From positions 26,554,001 to 26,618,000 of the forward strand of contig NC_135136.1 in assembly GCF_051014445.1 (NCBI RefSeq): a stretch of 64,000 bases of DNA, given 5' to 3'. Each line of letters starts with the position of its first letter. Positions within the stretch are counted from its first letter, which is position 1. The position numbers and the translations under genes are program-made. The notes beneath the pieces are model-generated. The model made no database searches, was not told the DNA's origin, and saw only the letters and a list, made by a program, of their open reading frames with translations. Positions 38,215-52,056 of this stretch are shown here, piece after piece. Source of the DNA: Colletes latitarsis (Eukaryota > Arthropoda > Insecta > Hymenoptera > Colletidae).

Positions 38215-41200
38215 ACTGACCGAATCCAGGTTTAATTGACTGTTAGTGTGTGGTACCACATTACTACGTTATTCAAACCAGAGAAAACCAAGGATCTGTC
38301 CAACAAGTGTTCGAAGAAGGCAAAATCATGGGCCAGATGCGGGCATAACCCAGACCTAACCCAGACCTATCCAGTGTTATCCTCTAAAATATTGATCGAA
38401 ACCAAGTTTAATTGACTGTTACTGTGTGTTGCCACATTACTACGTGATACAAACCCGAAAATTCCCAGGATCTGACCAACAAGTATGCGACGAATGCAAA
38501 ATCATGAGCCAGATGCGGGCATAACCCAGACCTAACCCAGACCTAACCGGTGTTATCCCCTAAAATGTGGATCGAAACACGGTTAAATTGACTGCTTCAG
38601 TGTGGTATCATATTAGTACGTGATTCAAACCCGAAAAAACCCAGGATCTGGCCAACAACTATGCGAAGAATGCAAAATCATGAGCCAGATGCGGGCATAA
38701 CCCAGACCTAACCCAGACCTAACCGGTGTTACCGACTAAAATACTGACCGAATCCAGGTTTAATTGACTGTTACTGTGTGGTACCACATTACTACGTGAT
38801 ACAAACCCGAAAATTCCCAGGATCTGACCAACAAGTATGCGAAGAATGCAAAATCATGAGCCAGATGCGGGCATAACCCAGACCTAACTCAGACCTAACC
38901 GGTATTATCCTCTGAAATGTGGATCGAAACCTGGTTTAATTGATTGTTTCAGTGTGGTACCACATTAGTACGGGATCCAAACCCGAAAAAACCAAGGATC
39001 TGGCCAACAAGTATGCGAAGAAGGCAAAATCATGAGCCTGATGTGGGCATAACCCAGACCTAACCCAGACCTAACCGGTTTTATCCTCTGAAATGTGTAT
39101 CGAAACCAGGTTTAATTGACTGTTACTGTGTGGTACCACATTACTGCGTGATTCAAAACCGAAAAAACCCAGGATCTGGTCAACAAGAATGCGGAAAAGG
39201 CGAAATCATGAGCCAGATGCGGGCATAACCCAGACCTAACCCAGACCTAACCGGTGTTACCGACTAAAATACTGACCGAATCCAGGTTTAATTGACTGTT
39301 ACTGTGTGGTACCACATAACTACGTGATACAAACCCGAAAATTCCCAGGACCTGGCCAACAACTTTACGAAGAAGGCAAAATCATGAGCCAGATGCGGGC
39401 ATAACCCAGACCTAACTCAGACCTAACCGGTTTTATCCTCTAAAATGTGGATCGAAACCAGGTTTAATTGACTGTTCCCGTGTGATACCACATCACTACG
39501 TGATTAATACCCAAAAAAACCCAGGATCTGGCCAACAAGTATGCGAAGAATGCAAAATCATGAGCCAGATGCGGGCATAACCCAGACCTAACCCAGACCT
39601 TACCGACTAAAATGTGGATCGAAACCAGGTTTAATTGACTGTTTCAGTGTGGTACCACATTAGTACGTGATTCAAACCAGAGAAAACCAAGGATCTGGCG
39701 AAGAAGAATGCGAGGAAGGCAAAATCATGAGTCTGATGTGGGCATAACCCAGACCTAACCCAGACCTAACCGGTGTTATCCCCTAAAATGTGGATCGAAA
39801 CCAGGTTTAATTGACTGCTTCAGTGTGGTATCATATTAGTACGTGATTCAAACCCGAAAAAACCCAGGATCTGGCCAACAACTATGCGAAGAATGCAAAA
39901 TCATGAGCCAGATGCGGGCATAACCCAGACCTAACCCAGACCTAACCGGTGTTACCGACTAAAATACTGACCGAATCCAAGTTTAATTGACTGTTACTGT
40001 GTGGTACCACATTACTACGTGATACAAACCCGAAAATTCCCAGGATCTGACCAACAAGTATGCGAAGAATGCAAAATCATGAGCCAGATGCGGGCATAAC
40101 CCAGACCTAACTCAGACCTAACCGGTATTATCCTCTAAAATGTGGATCGAAACCAGGTTTAATTGATTGTTTCAGTGTGGTACCACATTAGTACGGGATC
40201 CAAACCCGAAAAAACCAAGGATCTGGCCAACAAGTATGCGAAGAAGGCAAAATCATGAGCCTGATGTGGGCATAACCCAGACCTAACCCAGACCTAACCG
40301 GTCTTATCCTCTGAAGTGTGTATCGAAACCAGGTTTAATTGACTGTTACTGTGTGGTACCACATTACTACGTGATTAATACCCGAAAAAACCCAGGATCT
40401 GGCCAACAACTTTGCGAAGATGGTAAAATCATTAGCCAGATGAGGGCATAACACAGACCAAACCCAGACCTAACCGGAGTTACCGACTAAAATACGGACC
40501 GAATCCACGTTTAATTGACTGCTACTGTGTGGTACCACATTACTACGTTATTCAAACCAGAGAAAACCAAGGATCTGACCAACAAGTGTTCGAAGAAGGC
40601 AAAATCATGGGCCACATGCGGGCATAACCCAGACCTAACCCAGACCTAACCAGTGTTATCCTCTAAAATATTGATCGAAACCAAGTTTAATGGACTGTTT
40701 CTGTGTGGTACCACATTACTGCGTGATTCAAAACCGAAAAAACCCAGGATCTGGTCAACAAGAATGCGGAAAAGGCGAAATCATGAGCCAGATGCGGGCA
40801 TAACCCAGACCTAACCCAGACCTAACCGGTGTTACCGACTAAAATACTGACCGAATCCAGGTTTAATTGACTGTTACTGTGTGGTACCACATTACTACGT
40901 GATACAAACCCGAAAATTCCCAGGACCTGGCCAACAACTTTACGAAGAAGGCAAAATCATGAGCCAGATGCGGGCATAACCCAGACCTAACTCAGACCTA
41001 ACCGGTTTTATCCTCTAAAATGTGGATCGAAACCAGGTTTAATTGACTGTTCCTGTGTGATACCACATTACTACGTGATTAATACCCAAAAAAACCCAGG
41101 ATCTGGCCAACAACTATGCTAAGAAGGTAAAATCATTAGCCAGATGCGGGCATAACCCAGACCTAACCCAGACCTAACCGGTGTTACCGACTAAAATACT

Positions 41201-41720
41201 GACCGAATCCAGGTTTAATTGAATGTTAGTGTGTGGTACCACATTACTACGTTATTCAAACCAGAGAAAACCAAGGATCTGTACAACAAGTTTCGAAGAA
41301 GGCAAAATCATGGGCCAGATGCGGGCATAACCCAGACCTAACCCAGACCTAACCAGTGTTATCCTCTAAAATATTGATCGAAACCAAGTTTAATGGACTG
41401 TTTCTGTGTGGTACCACATTACTGCGTGATTCAAACCCGAAAAAACCCAGGATCTGGCCAACAACTATGCGAAGAATGCAAAATCATGAGCCAGATGCGG
41501 GCATAACCCAGACCTAACCCAGACCTAACCGGTGTTACCGACTAAAATACTGACCGAATCCAGGTTTAATTGACTGTCACTGTGTGGTACCACATTACTA
41601 CGTGATACAAACCCGAAAATTCCCAGGATCTGACCAACAAGTATGCGAAGAATGCAAAATCATGAGCCAGATGCGGGCATAACCCAGACCTAACCCAGAC
41701 CTAACCGGTGTTATACTCTA
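38215..41720 (+). repeat. ~3.5-kb tandem block, copy 1 (~20 monomers)
   Basis: CGAATCCAGG at 38221 and ACCAAGTTTA at 38401 reappear 3510 bp later (41731, 41911). The offset becomes 3519 after a 9-bp deletion in this copy near 39600, then 3695 after a whole monomer present only in copy 2 (near 43300-43475). The right edge at 41,715-41,730 joins TTATACTCTAAAA to TACTGACCGAATCC. Confidence 0.85.
39592..39615 (+). repeat. 9-bp deletion in a monomer tail
   Basis: After the second CAGACCT this unit goes directly to TACCGACTAAAATGTGG. The partner at about 43,110 has AACCGGTGT between them. The normally conserved CCGG just after the 11-mers is removed. Confidence 0.8.
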
Positions 41721-44700
41721 AAATACTGACCGAATCCAGGTTTAATTGACTGTTAGTGTGTGGTACCACATTACTACGTTATTCAAACCAGAGAAAACCA
41801 AGGATCTGTCCAACAAGTGTTCGAAGAAGGCAAAATCATGGGCCAGATGCGGGCATAACCCAGACCTAACCCAGACCTATCCAGTGTTATCCTCTAAAAT
41901 ATTGATCGAAACCAAGTTTAATTGACTGTTACTGTGTGTTGCCACATTACTACGTGATACAAACCCGAAAATTCCCAGGATCTGACCAACAAGTATGCGA
42001 CGAATGCAAAATCATGAGCCAGATGCGGGCATAACCCAGACCTAACCCAGACCTAACCGGTGTTATCCCCTAAAATGTGGATCGAAACACGGTTAAATTG
42101 ACTGCTTCAGTGTGGTATCATATTAGTACGTGATTCAAACCCGAAAAAACCCAGGATCTGGCCAACAACTATGCGAAGAATGCAAAATCATGAGCCAGAT
42201 GCGGGCATAACCCAGACCTAACCCAGACCTAACCGGTGTTACCGACTAAAATACTGACCGAATCCAGGTTTAATTGACTGTTACTGTGTGGTACCACATT
42301 ACTACGTGATACAAACCCGAAAATTCCCAGGATCTGACCAACAAGTATGCGAAGAATGCAAAATCATGAGCCAGATGCGGGCATAACCCAGACCTAACTC
42401 AGACCTAACCGGTATTATCCTCTGAAATGTGGATCGAAACCTGGTTTAATTGATTGTTTCAGTGTGGTACCACATTAGTACGGGATCCAAACCCGAAAAA
42501 ACCAAGGATCTGGCCAACAAGTATGCGAAGAAGGCAAAATCATGAGCCTGATGTGGGCATAACCCAGACCTAACCCAGACCTAACCGGTTTTATCCTCTG
42601 AAATGTGTATCGAAACCAGGTTTAATTGACTGTTACTGTGTGGTACCACATTACTGCGTGATTCAAAACCGAAAAAACCCAGGATCTGGTCAACAAGAAT
42701 GCGGAAAAGGCGAAATCATGAGCCAGATGCGGGCATAACCCAGACCTAACCCAGACCTAACCGGTGTTACCGACTAAAATACTGACCGAATCCAGGTTTA
42801 ATTGACTGTTACTGTGTGGTACCACATAACTACGTGATACAAACCCGAAAATTCCCAGGACCTGGCCAACAACTTTACGAAGAAGGCAAAATCATGAGCC
42901 AGATGCGGGCATAACCCAGACCTAACTCAGACCTAACCGGTTTTATCCTCTAAAATGTGGATCGAAACCAGGTTTAATTGACTGTTCCCGTGTGATACCA
43001 CATTACTACGTGATTAATACCCAAAAAAACCCAGGATCTGGCCAACAAGTATGCGAAGAATGCAAAATCATGAGCCAGATGCGGGCATAACCCAGACCTA
43101 ACCCAGACCTAACCGGTGTTACCGACTAAAATGTGGATCGAAACCTGGTTTAATTGACTGTTTCAGTGTGGTACCACATTAGTACGTGATTCAAACCAGA
43201 GAAAACCAAGGATCTGGCGAAGAAGAATGCGAGGAAGGCAAAATCATGAGTCTGATGTGGGCATAACCCAGACCTAACCCAGACCTAACCGGTTTTATCC
43301 TCTAAAATGTGGATCGAAACCAGGTTTAATTGTCTGTTACTGTGTGGTGCCACATTACTACGTGATTAATACCCGAAAAAACCCAGGATCTGGCCAACAA
43401 CTATGCTAAGAAGGTAAAATCATTAGCCAGATGCGGGCATAACCCAGACCTAACCCAGACCTAACCGGTGTTATCCCCTAAAATGTGGATCGAAACCAGG
43501 TTTAATTGACTGCTTCAGTGTGGTATCATATTAGTACGTGATTCAAACCCGAAAAAACCCAGGATCTGGCCAACAACTATGCGAAGAATGCAAAATCATG
43601 AGCCAGATGCGGGCATAACCCAGACCTAACCCAGACCTAACCGGTGTTACCGACTAAAATACTGACCGAATCCAAGTTTAATTGACTGTTACTGTGTGGT
43701 ACCACATTACTACGTGATACAAACCCGAAAATTCCCAGGATCTGACCAACAAGTATGCGAAGAATGCAAAATCATGAGCCAGATGCGGGCATAACCCAGA
43801 CCTAACTCAGACCTAACCGGTATTATCCTCTAAAATGTGGATCGAAACCAGGTTTAATTGATTGTTTCAGTGTGGTACCACATTAGTACGGGATCCAAAC
43901 CCGAAAAAACCAAGGATCTGGCCAACAAGTATGCGAAGAAGGCAAAATCATGAGCCTGATGTGGGCATAACCCAGACCTAACCCAGACCTAACCGGTCTT
44001 ATCCTCTGAAGTGTGTATCGAAACCAGGTTTAATTGACTGTTACTGTGTGGTACCACATTACTACGTGATTAATACCCGAAAAAACCCAGGATCTGGCCA
44101 ACAACTATGCGAAGATGGTAAAATCATTAGCCAGATGAGGGCATAACACAGACCAAACCCAGACCTAACCGGAGTTACCGACTAAAATACGGACCGAATC
44201 CACGTTTAATTGACTGCTACTGTGTGGTACCACATTACTACGTTATTCAAACCAGAGAAAACCAAGGATCTGACCAACAAGTGTTCGAAGAAGGCAAAAT
44301 CATGGGCCACATGCGGGCATAACCCAGACCTAACCCAGACCTAACCAGTGTTATCCTCTAAAATATTGATCGAAACCAAGTTTAATGGACTGTTTCTGTG
44401 TGGTACCACATTACTGCGTGATTCAAAACCGAAAAAACCCAGGATCTGGTCAACAAGAATGCGGAAAAGGCGAAATCATGAGCCAGATGCGGGCATAACC
44501 CAGACCTAACCCAGACCTAACCGGTGTTACCGACTAAAATACTGACCGAATCCAGGTTTAATTGACTGTTACTGTGTGGTACCACATTACTACGTGATAC
44601 AAACCCGAAAATTCCCAGGACCTGGCCAACAACTTTACGAAGAAGGCAAAATCATGAGCCAGATGCGGGCATAACCCAGACCTAACTCAGACCTAACCGG

Positions 44701-45410
44701 TTTTATCCTCTAAAATGTGGATCGAAACCAGGTTTAATTGACTGTTCCTGTGTGATACCACATTACTACGTGATTAATACCCAAAAAAACCCAGGATCTG
44801 GCCAACAACTATGCTAAGAAGGTAAAATCATTAGCCAGATGCGGGCATAACCCAGACCTAACCCAGACCTAACCGGTGTTACCGACTAAAATACTGACCG
44901 AATCCAGGTTTAATTGAATGTTAGTGTGTGGTACCACATTACTACGTTATTCAAACCAGAGAAAACCAAGGATCTGTACAACAAGTTTCGAAGAAGGCAA
45001 AATCATGGGCCAGATGCGGGCATAACCCAGACCTAACCCAGACCTAACCAGTGTTATCCTCTAAAATATTGATCGAAACCAAGTTTAATGGACTGTTTCT
45101 GTGTGGTACCACATTACTGCGTGATTCAAACCCGAAAAAACCCAGGATCTGGCCAACAACTATGCGAAGAATGCAAAATCATGAGCCAGATGCGGGCATA
45201 ACCCAGACCTAACCCAGACCTAACCGGTGTTACCGACTAAAATACTGACCGAATCCAGGTTTAATTGACTGTCACTGTGTGGTACCACATTACTACGTGA
45301 TACAAACCCGAAAATTCCCAGGATCTGACCAACAAGTATGCGAAGAATGCAAAATCATGAGCCAGATGCGGGCATAACCCAGACCTAACCCAGACCTAAC
45401 CGGTGTTATA
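41721..45410 (+). repeat. ~3.7-kb tandem block, copy 2 (~21 monomers)
   Basis: Follows copy 1 directly and repeats its class order: GTTAGTGTGTGG, GCGACGAATG, GAAACACGGTTAAATTG, GGGATCCAAAC, CAACAACTTTACG, GGCGAAGAAG, GTATCATATTAG and GTACAACAAGTTTCG. It keeps one monomer (TGTCTGTTACTGTGTGGTGCC, near 43330) that copy 1 lacks at this place. After 45,410 it continues as ACATTGATCGAATCC instead of restarting. Confidence 0.85.
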
Positions 45411-45510
45411 CTCTAAAACATTGATCGAATCCAAGTTTAACGGACTGTTTCTGTGTGGTACCACATTACTGCGTGATTCAAACCCGAAAAAATCCAGGAT
45501 CTGGCCAACA

Positions 45511-46640
45511 AGAATGCGAAGAATGCAAAATCATGAGCCAGATGCGGGCATAACCCAGACCTAACTCAGACCTAACCGGTATTATCCTCTAAAATGTGGA
45601 TCGAAACCAGGTTTAATTGATTGTTTCAGTGTGGTACCACATTAGTACGGGATCCAAACCCGAAAAAACCAAGGATCTGGCCAACAAGTATGCGAAGAAG
45701 GCAAAATCATGAGCCTGATGTGGGCATAACCCAGACCTAACCCAGACCTAACCGGTTTTATCCTCTGAAATGTGTATCGAAACCAGGTTTAATTGACTGT
45801 TACTGTGTGGTACCACATTACTGCGTGATTCAAAACCGAAAAAACCCAGGATCTGGTCAACAAGAATGCGGAAAAGGCGAAATCATGAGCCAGATGCGGG
45901 CATAACCCAGACCTAACCCAGACCTAACCGGTGTTACCGACTAAAACACTGACCGAATCCAGGTTTAATTGACTGTTACTGTGTGGTACCACATAACTAC
46001 GTGATACAAACCCGAAAATTCCCAGGACCTGGCCAACAACTTTACGAAGAAGGCAAAATCATGAGCCAGATGCGGGCATAACCCAGACCTAACTCAGACC
46101 TAACCGGTTTTATCCTCTAAAATGTGGATCGAAACCAGGTTTAATTGACTGTTCCCGTGTGATGCCACATTACTACGTGATTAATACCCAAAAAAACCCA
46201 GGATCTGGCCAACAAGTATGCGAAGAATGCAAAATCATTAGCCAGATGCGGGCATAACCCAGACCAAACCCAGACCTAGCCCGTGTTACCGACTAAAATA
46301 CAGACCGAAACCTGGTTTAATTGACTGTTTCAGTGTGGTACCACATTAGTACGTGATTCAAACCAGAGAAAACCAAGGATCTGGCGAAGAAGAATGCGAG
46401 GAAGGCAAAATCATGAGTCTGATGTGGGCATAACCCAGACCTAACCCAGACCTAACCGGTTTTATCCTCTAAAATGTGGATCGAAACCAGGTTTAATTGT
46501 CTGTTACTGTGTGGTGCCACATTACTACGTGATTAATACCCGAAAAAACCCAGGATCTGGCCAACAACTATGCTAAGATGGTAAAATCATTAGCCAGATG
46601 CGGGCATAACCCAGACCTAACCCAGACCTAACCGGTGTTA
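45511..46640 (+). repeat. Third, partial copy of the 38-45 kb block (~1.1 kb)
   Basis: Matches 42,345-43,473 at a constant offset of 3167 bp (GATGCGGGCA 42374/45541; CTGCGTG 42654/45821; CTGGCGA 43214/46381). Near 46,229-46,300 it carries ATTAGCC, GACCAAACCC and TAGCCCGTG in place of the partner sequence, then returns to the same offset, suggesting a short conversion patch. Confidence 0.78.
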
Positions 46641-47289
46641 TACTCTAAAATGTTGATCGAATCCAAGTGTAACGGACTGTTTCTGTGTGGTACCACATTA
46701 CTGCGTGATTCAAACCCGAAAAAACCCAGTATCTGGCCAACAAGAATGCTTAAAAGGCAAAATCATGAGCCAGATGCGGTTATAACCCAGACCTAACCCA
46801 GACCTCACCGGTGTTATCCTCTAAAATATTGATCGAAACCAAGTTTAATGGACTGTTCCAGTGTGGTACCATAATTATTACGTGATTCAAACCAGAAAAA
46901 ACCCAGGATCTGATCAACAAGTATGCGAAGAATGCAAAATCATGAGCCAGTTGCGGGCATAACACAGACCTAAACCAGACCTATTCGGTTTTATCCTCTA
47001 AAATACTGATCGAAACCAAGCTTAATGGACTGTTCCAGTGTGGTACCACATTACTGCGTGATTCAAAACCGAAAAAACCCAGGATCTGGTCAACAAGAAT
47101 GCGGAAAAGACGAAATCATGAGCCAGATGCGGGCATAACCCAGACCTAACCCAGACCTAACCGGTGTTACCGACTAAAATACTGACCGAATCCAGGTTTA
47201 ATTGACTGTTACTGCGTGTTACCACATTACTACGTGATAAAAAACCCGAAAATTCCCAGGATCTGACCAACAAGTATGCGAAGAATGCC
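46640..47289 (+). repeat. Block with 61-codon marker, copy 2
   Basis: Same class order as 37,321-37,969 at +9319 bp, including the identical accidental 61-codon minus-strand frame at 46780-46965. Private base: GACCTATTCGG near 46979 where the others have GACCTAATCGG. Confidence 0.8.
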
Positions 47290-50200
47290 AAATCATGAGC
47301 CAGATGCGGGCATAACCCAGAGCTAACCCAGACCTAACCGGTGTTATGTTCTAAAATATTGATCGAATCAAAGTGTAACGGACTGTTTCTGTGTGGTACC
47401 ACATTACTGCGTGATTCAAATCCGAAAAAACCCAGGATCTGGCCAACAAGAATGCGGAAAAGGCAAAATCATGAGCCAGATGCGGTTATAACCCAGACCT
47501 AACCCAGACCTAGCCGGTGTTACCGACTAAAATACTGACCGAATCCAGGTTTAATTGACTGTTACTGTGTGTTACCATATTACTACGTGATAAAAAACCC
47601 GAAAATTCCCAGGATCTGACCAACAAGTATGCGAAGAATGCAAAATCATGAGCCAGATGCGGGCATAACCCAGACCTAACTCAGACCTAACCGGTTTTAT
47701 CCTCTAAAATGTGGATCGAAACCAGGTTTAATTGACTGTTACTGTATGGTACCACATTAGTACGTGATTCAAACCAGAGAAATCCAAGGATCTGGCCAAC
47801 AAGAATGCGAGGAAGGCAAAATCATGAGCCTGATTTGGGCATAACCCAGACCTAACCCAGACCTAACCGGTTTTATCCTCTAAAATGTGGATCGAAACCA
47901 GGTTTAATTGACTGTTACGGTGTGGTACCACATTACTACGTGATTAATACCCGAAAAAACCCAGGATCTGGCCAACAACTATGCGAAGAAGGTAAAATCA
48001 TTAGCCTGATGCGGGCATAACCCAGACCTAATCCAGACCTAACCGGTGTTACCGACTAAAATACTGACCGAATCCAGGTTTAATTGACTGTTAGTGTGTG
48101 GTACCACATTACTACGTTATTCAAACCAGAGAAAACCAAGGATCTGTCCAACAAGTGTTCGAAGAAGGCAAAATCATGGGCCAGATGCGGGCATAACCCA
48201 GACCTAACCCAGACCTATCCAGTGTTATCCTCTAAAATATTGATCGAAACCAAGTTTAATTGACTGTTACTGTGTGTTGCCACATTACTACGTGATACAC
48301 ACCCGAAAATTCCCAGGATCTGACCAACAAGTATGCGACGAATGCAAAATCATGAGCCAGATGCGGGCATAACCCAGACCTAACCCAGACCTAACCGGTG
48401 TTACCGACTAAAATACTGACCGAATCCAGGTTTAATTGACTGTTACTGTGTGGTACCACATTACTACGTGATTAATACCCAAAAAAACCCAGGATCTGGC
48501 CAACAAGTATGCGAAGAATGCAAAATCATTAGCCAGATGCGGGCATAACCCAGACCAAACCCAGACCTAGCCCGTGTTACCGACTAAAATACAGACCGAA
48601 ACCTGGTTTAATTGACTGTTTCAGTGTGGTACCACATTAGTACGTGATTCAAACCAGAGAAAACCAAGGATCTGGCGAAGAAGAATGCGAGGAAGGCAAA
48701 ATCATGAGTCTGATGTGGGCATAACCCAGACCTAACCCAGACCTAACCGGTTTTATCCTCTAAAATGTGGATCGAAACCAGGTTTAATTGTCTGTTACTG
48801 TGTGGTGCCACATTACTACGTGATTAATACCCGAAAAAACCCAGGATCTGGCCAACAACTATGCTAAGAAGGTAAAATCATTAGCCAGATGCGGGCATAA
48901 CCCAGACCTAACCCAGACCTAACCGGTGTTATCCCCTAAAATGTGGATCGAAACCAGGTTTAATTGACTGCTTCAGTGTGGTATCATATTAGTACGTGAT
49001 TCAAACCCGAAAAAACCCAGGATCTGGCCAACAACTATGCGAAGAATGCAAAATCATGAGCCAGATGCGGGCATAACCCAGACCTAACCCAGACCTAACC
49101 GGTGTTACCGACTAAAATACTGACCGAATCCAAGTTTAATTGACTGTTACTGTGTGGTACCACATTACTACGTGATACAAACCCGAAAATTCCCAGGATC
49201 TGACCAACAAGTATGCGAAGAATGCAAAATCATGAGTCTGATGTGGGCATAACCCAGACCTAACCCAGACCTAACCGGTTTTATCCTCTAAAATGTGGAT
49301 CGAAACCAGGTTTAATTGTCTGTTACTGTGTGGTGCCACATTACTACGTGATTAATACCCGAAAAAACCCAGGATCTGGCCAACAACTATGCTAAGAAGG
49401 TAAAATCATTAGCCAGATGCGGGCATAACCCAGACCTAACCCAGACCTAACCGGTATTATCCTCTAAAATGTGGATCGAAACCAGGTTTAATTGATTGTT
49501 TCAGTGTGGTACCACATTAGTACGGGATCCAAACCCGAAAAAACCAAGGATCTGGCCAACAAGTATGCGAAGAAGGCAAAATCATGAGCCTGATGTGGGC
49601 ATAACCCAGACCTAACCCAGACCTAACCGGTTTTATCCTCTGAAGTGTGTATCGAAACCAGGTTTAATTGACTGTTACTGTGTGGTACCACATTACTACG
49701 TGATTAATACCCGAAAAAACCCAGGATCTGGCCAACAACTATGCGAAGATGGTAAAATCATTAGCCAGATGAGGGCATAACACAGACCAAACCCAGACCT
49801 AACCGGTGTTACCGACTAAAATACGGACCGAATCCACGTTTAATTGACTGCTACTGTGTGGTACCACATTACTACGTTATTCAAACCAGAGAAAACCAAG
49901 GATCTGACCAACAAGTGTTCGAAGAAGGCAAAATCATGGGCCACATGCGGGCATAACCCAGACCTAACCCAGACCTAACCAGTGTTATCCTCTAAAATAT
50001 TGATCGAAACCAAGTTTAATGGACTGTTTCTGTGTGGTACCACATTACTGCATGATTCAAAACCGAAAAAACCCAGGATCTGGTCAACAAGAATGCGGAA
50101 AAGGCGAAATCATGAGCCAGATGCGGGCATAACCCAGACCTAACCCAGACCTAACCGGTGTTACCGACTAAAATACTGACCGAATCCAGGTTTAATTGAC

Positions 50201-52035
50201 TGTTACTGTGTGGTACCACATTACTACGTGATACAAACCCGAAAATTCCCAGGACCTGGCCAACAACTTTACGAAGAAGGCAAAATCATGAGCCAGATGC
50301 GGGCATAACCCAGACCTAACTCAGACCTAACCGGTTTTATCCTCTAAAATGTGGATCGAAACCAGGTTTAATTGACTGTTCCTGTGTGATACCACATTAC
50401 TACGTGATTAATACCCAAAAAAACCCAGGATCTGGCCAACAAGTATGCGAAGAATGCAAAATCATTAGCCAGATGCGGGCATAACCCAGACCAAACCCAG
50501 ACCTAGCCCGTGTTACCGACTAAAATACAGACCGAAACCTGGTTTAATTGACTGTTTCAGTGTGGTACCACATTAGTACGTGATTCAAACCAGAGAAAAC
50601 CAAGGATCTGGCGAAGAAGAATGCGAGGAAGGCAAAATCATGAGTCTGATGTGGGCATAACCCAGACCTAACCCAGACCTAACCGGTTTTATCCTCTAAA
50701 ATGTGGATCGAAACCAGGTTTAATGGACTGTTACTGTGTGGTGCCACATTACTACGTGATTAATACCCGAAAAAACCCAGGATCTGGCCAACAACTATGC
50801 TAAGAAGGTAAAATCATTAGCCAGATGCGGGCATAACCCAGACCTAACCCAGACCTAACCGGTGTTACCGACTAAAATACTGACCGAATCCAGGTTTAAT
50901 TGAATGTTAGTGTGTGGTACCACATTACTACGTTATTCAAACCAGAGAAATCCAAGGATCTGTACAACAAGTTTCGAAGAAGGCAAAATCATGGGCCAGA
51001 TGCGGGCATAACCCAGACCTAACCCAGACCTAACCAGTGTTATCCTCTAAAATATTGATCGAAACCAAGTTTAATGGACTGTTTCTGTGTGGTACCACAT
51101 TACTGCGTGATTCAAACCCGAAAAAACCCAGGATCTGGCCAACAACTATGCGAAGAATGCAAAATCATGAGCCAGATGCGGGCATAACCCAGACCTAACC
51201 CAGACCTAACCGGTGTTACCGACTAAAATACTGACCGAATCCAGGTTTAATTGACTGTCACTGTGTGGTACCACATTACTACGTGATACAAACCCGAAAA
51301 TTCCCAGGATCTGACCAACAAGTATGCGAAGAATGCAAAATCATGAGCCAGATGCGGGCATAACCCAGACCTAACCCAGACCTAACCGGTGTTATACTCT
51401 AAAACATTGATCGAATCCAAGTTTAACGGACTGTTTCTGTGTGGTACCACATTACTGCGTGATTCAAACCCGAAAAAATCCAGGATCTGGCCAACAAGAA
51501 TGCGGAAAAGGCAAAATCATGAGCCAGATGCGGTCATAACCCTGACCTAACCCAGACCTAACCGGTGTTACCGACTAAAATACTGACCGAATCCAGGTTT
51601 AATCGACTGTTACTGTGTGGTACCACATTACTACGTGATACAAACCCGAAAATTCCCAGGATCTGGCCAACAACTATGCGAAGAAGGCAAAATTATGGGC
51701 CAGATGCGGGCATAACCCAGACCTAACCCAGACCTAACCGGTGTTATACTCTAAAATGTTGATCGAATCCAAGTGTAACGGACTGTTTCTGTGTGGTACC
51801 ACATTACTGCGTGATTCAAACCCGAAAAAACCCAGTATCTGGCCAACAAGAATGCTTAAAAGGCAAAATCATGAGCCAGATGCGGTTATAACCCAGACCT
51901 AACCCAGACCTCACCGGTGTTATCCTCTAAAATATTGATCGAAACCAAGTTTAATGGACTGTTCCAGTGTGGTACCATAATTATTACGTGATTCAAACCA
52001 GAAAAAACCCAGGATCTGATCAACAAGTATGCGAA
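47127..52035 (+). repeat. 28-monomer higher-order repeat, copy 1 (offset 4930 bp)
   Basis: Landmarks recur at +4930 bp: ACCACATTAC 47221/52151, CCGGTGTTAC 47161/52091, GAAGAAGGCA 49921/54851, GGATCC 49525/54455. A private change, CTGCATGATTC, is shared (50049/54979). 4930 is 28 x 176 plus 2, the extra bases coming from 177-bp units. I noticed only a handful of substitutions, such as TTACCATATT near 47573 against TTACCACATT in copy 2. A 1.1-kb part (47,283-48,400) is copy 2 of the four-copy segment. Confidence 0.88.
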
Positions 52036-52056
52036 GAAGGTAAAATCATTAGCCTG

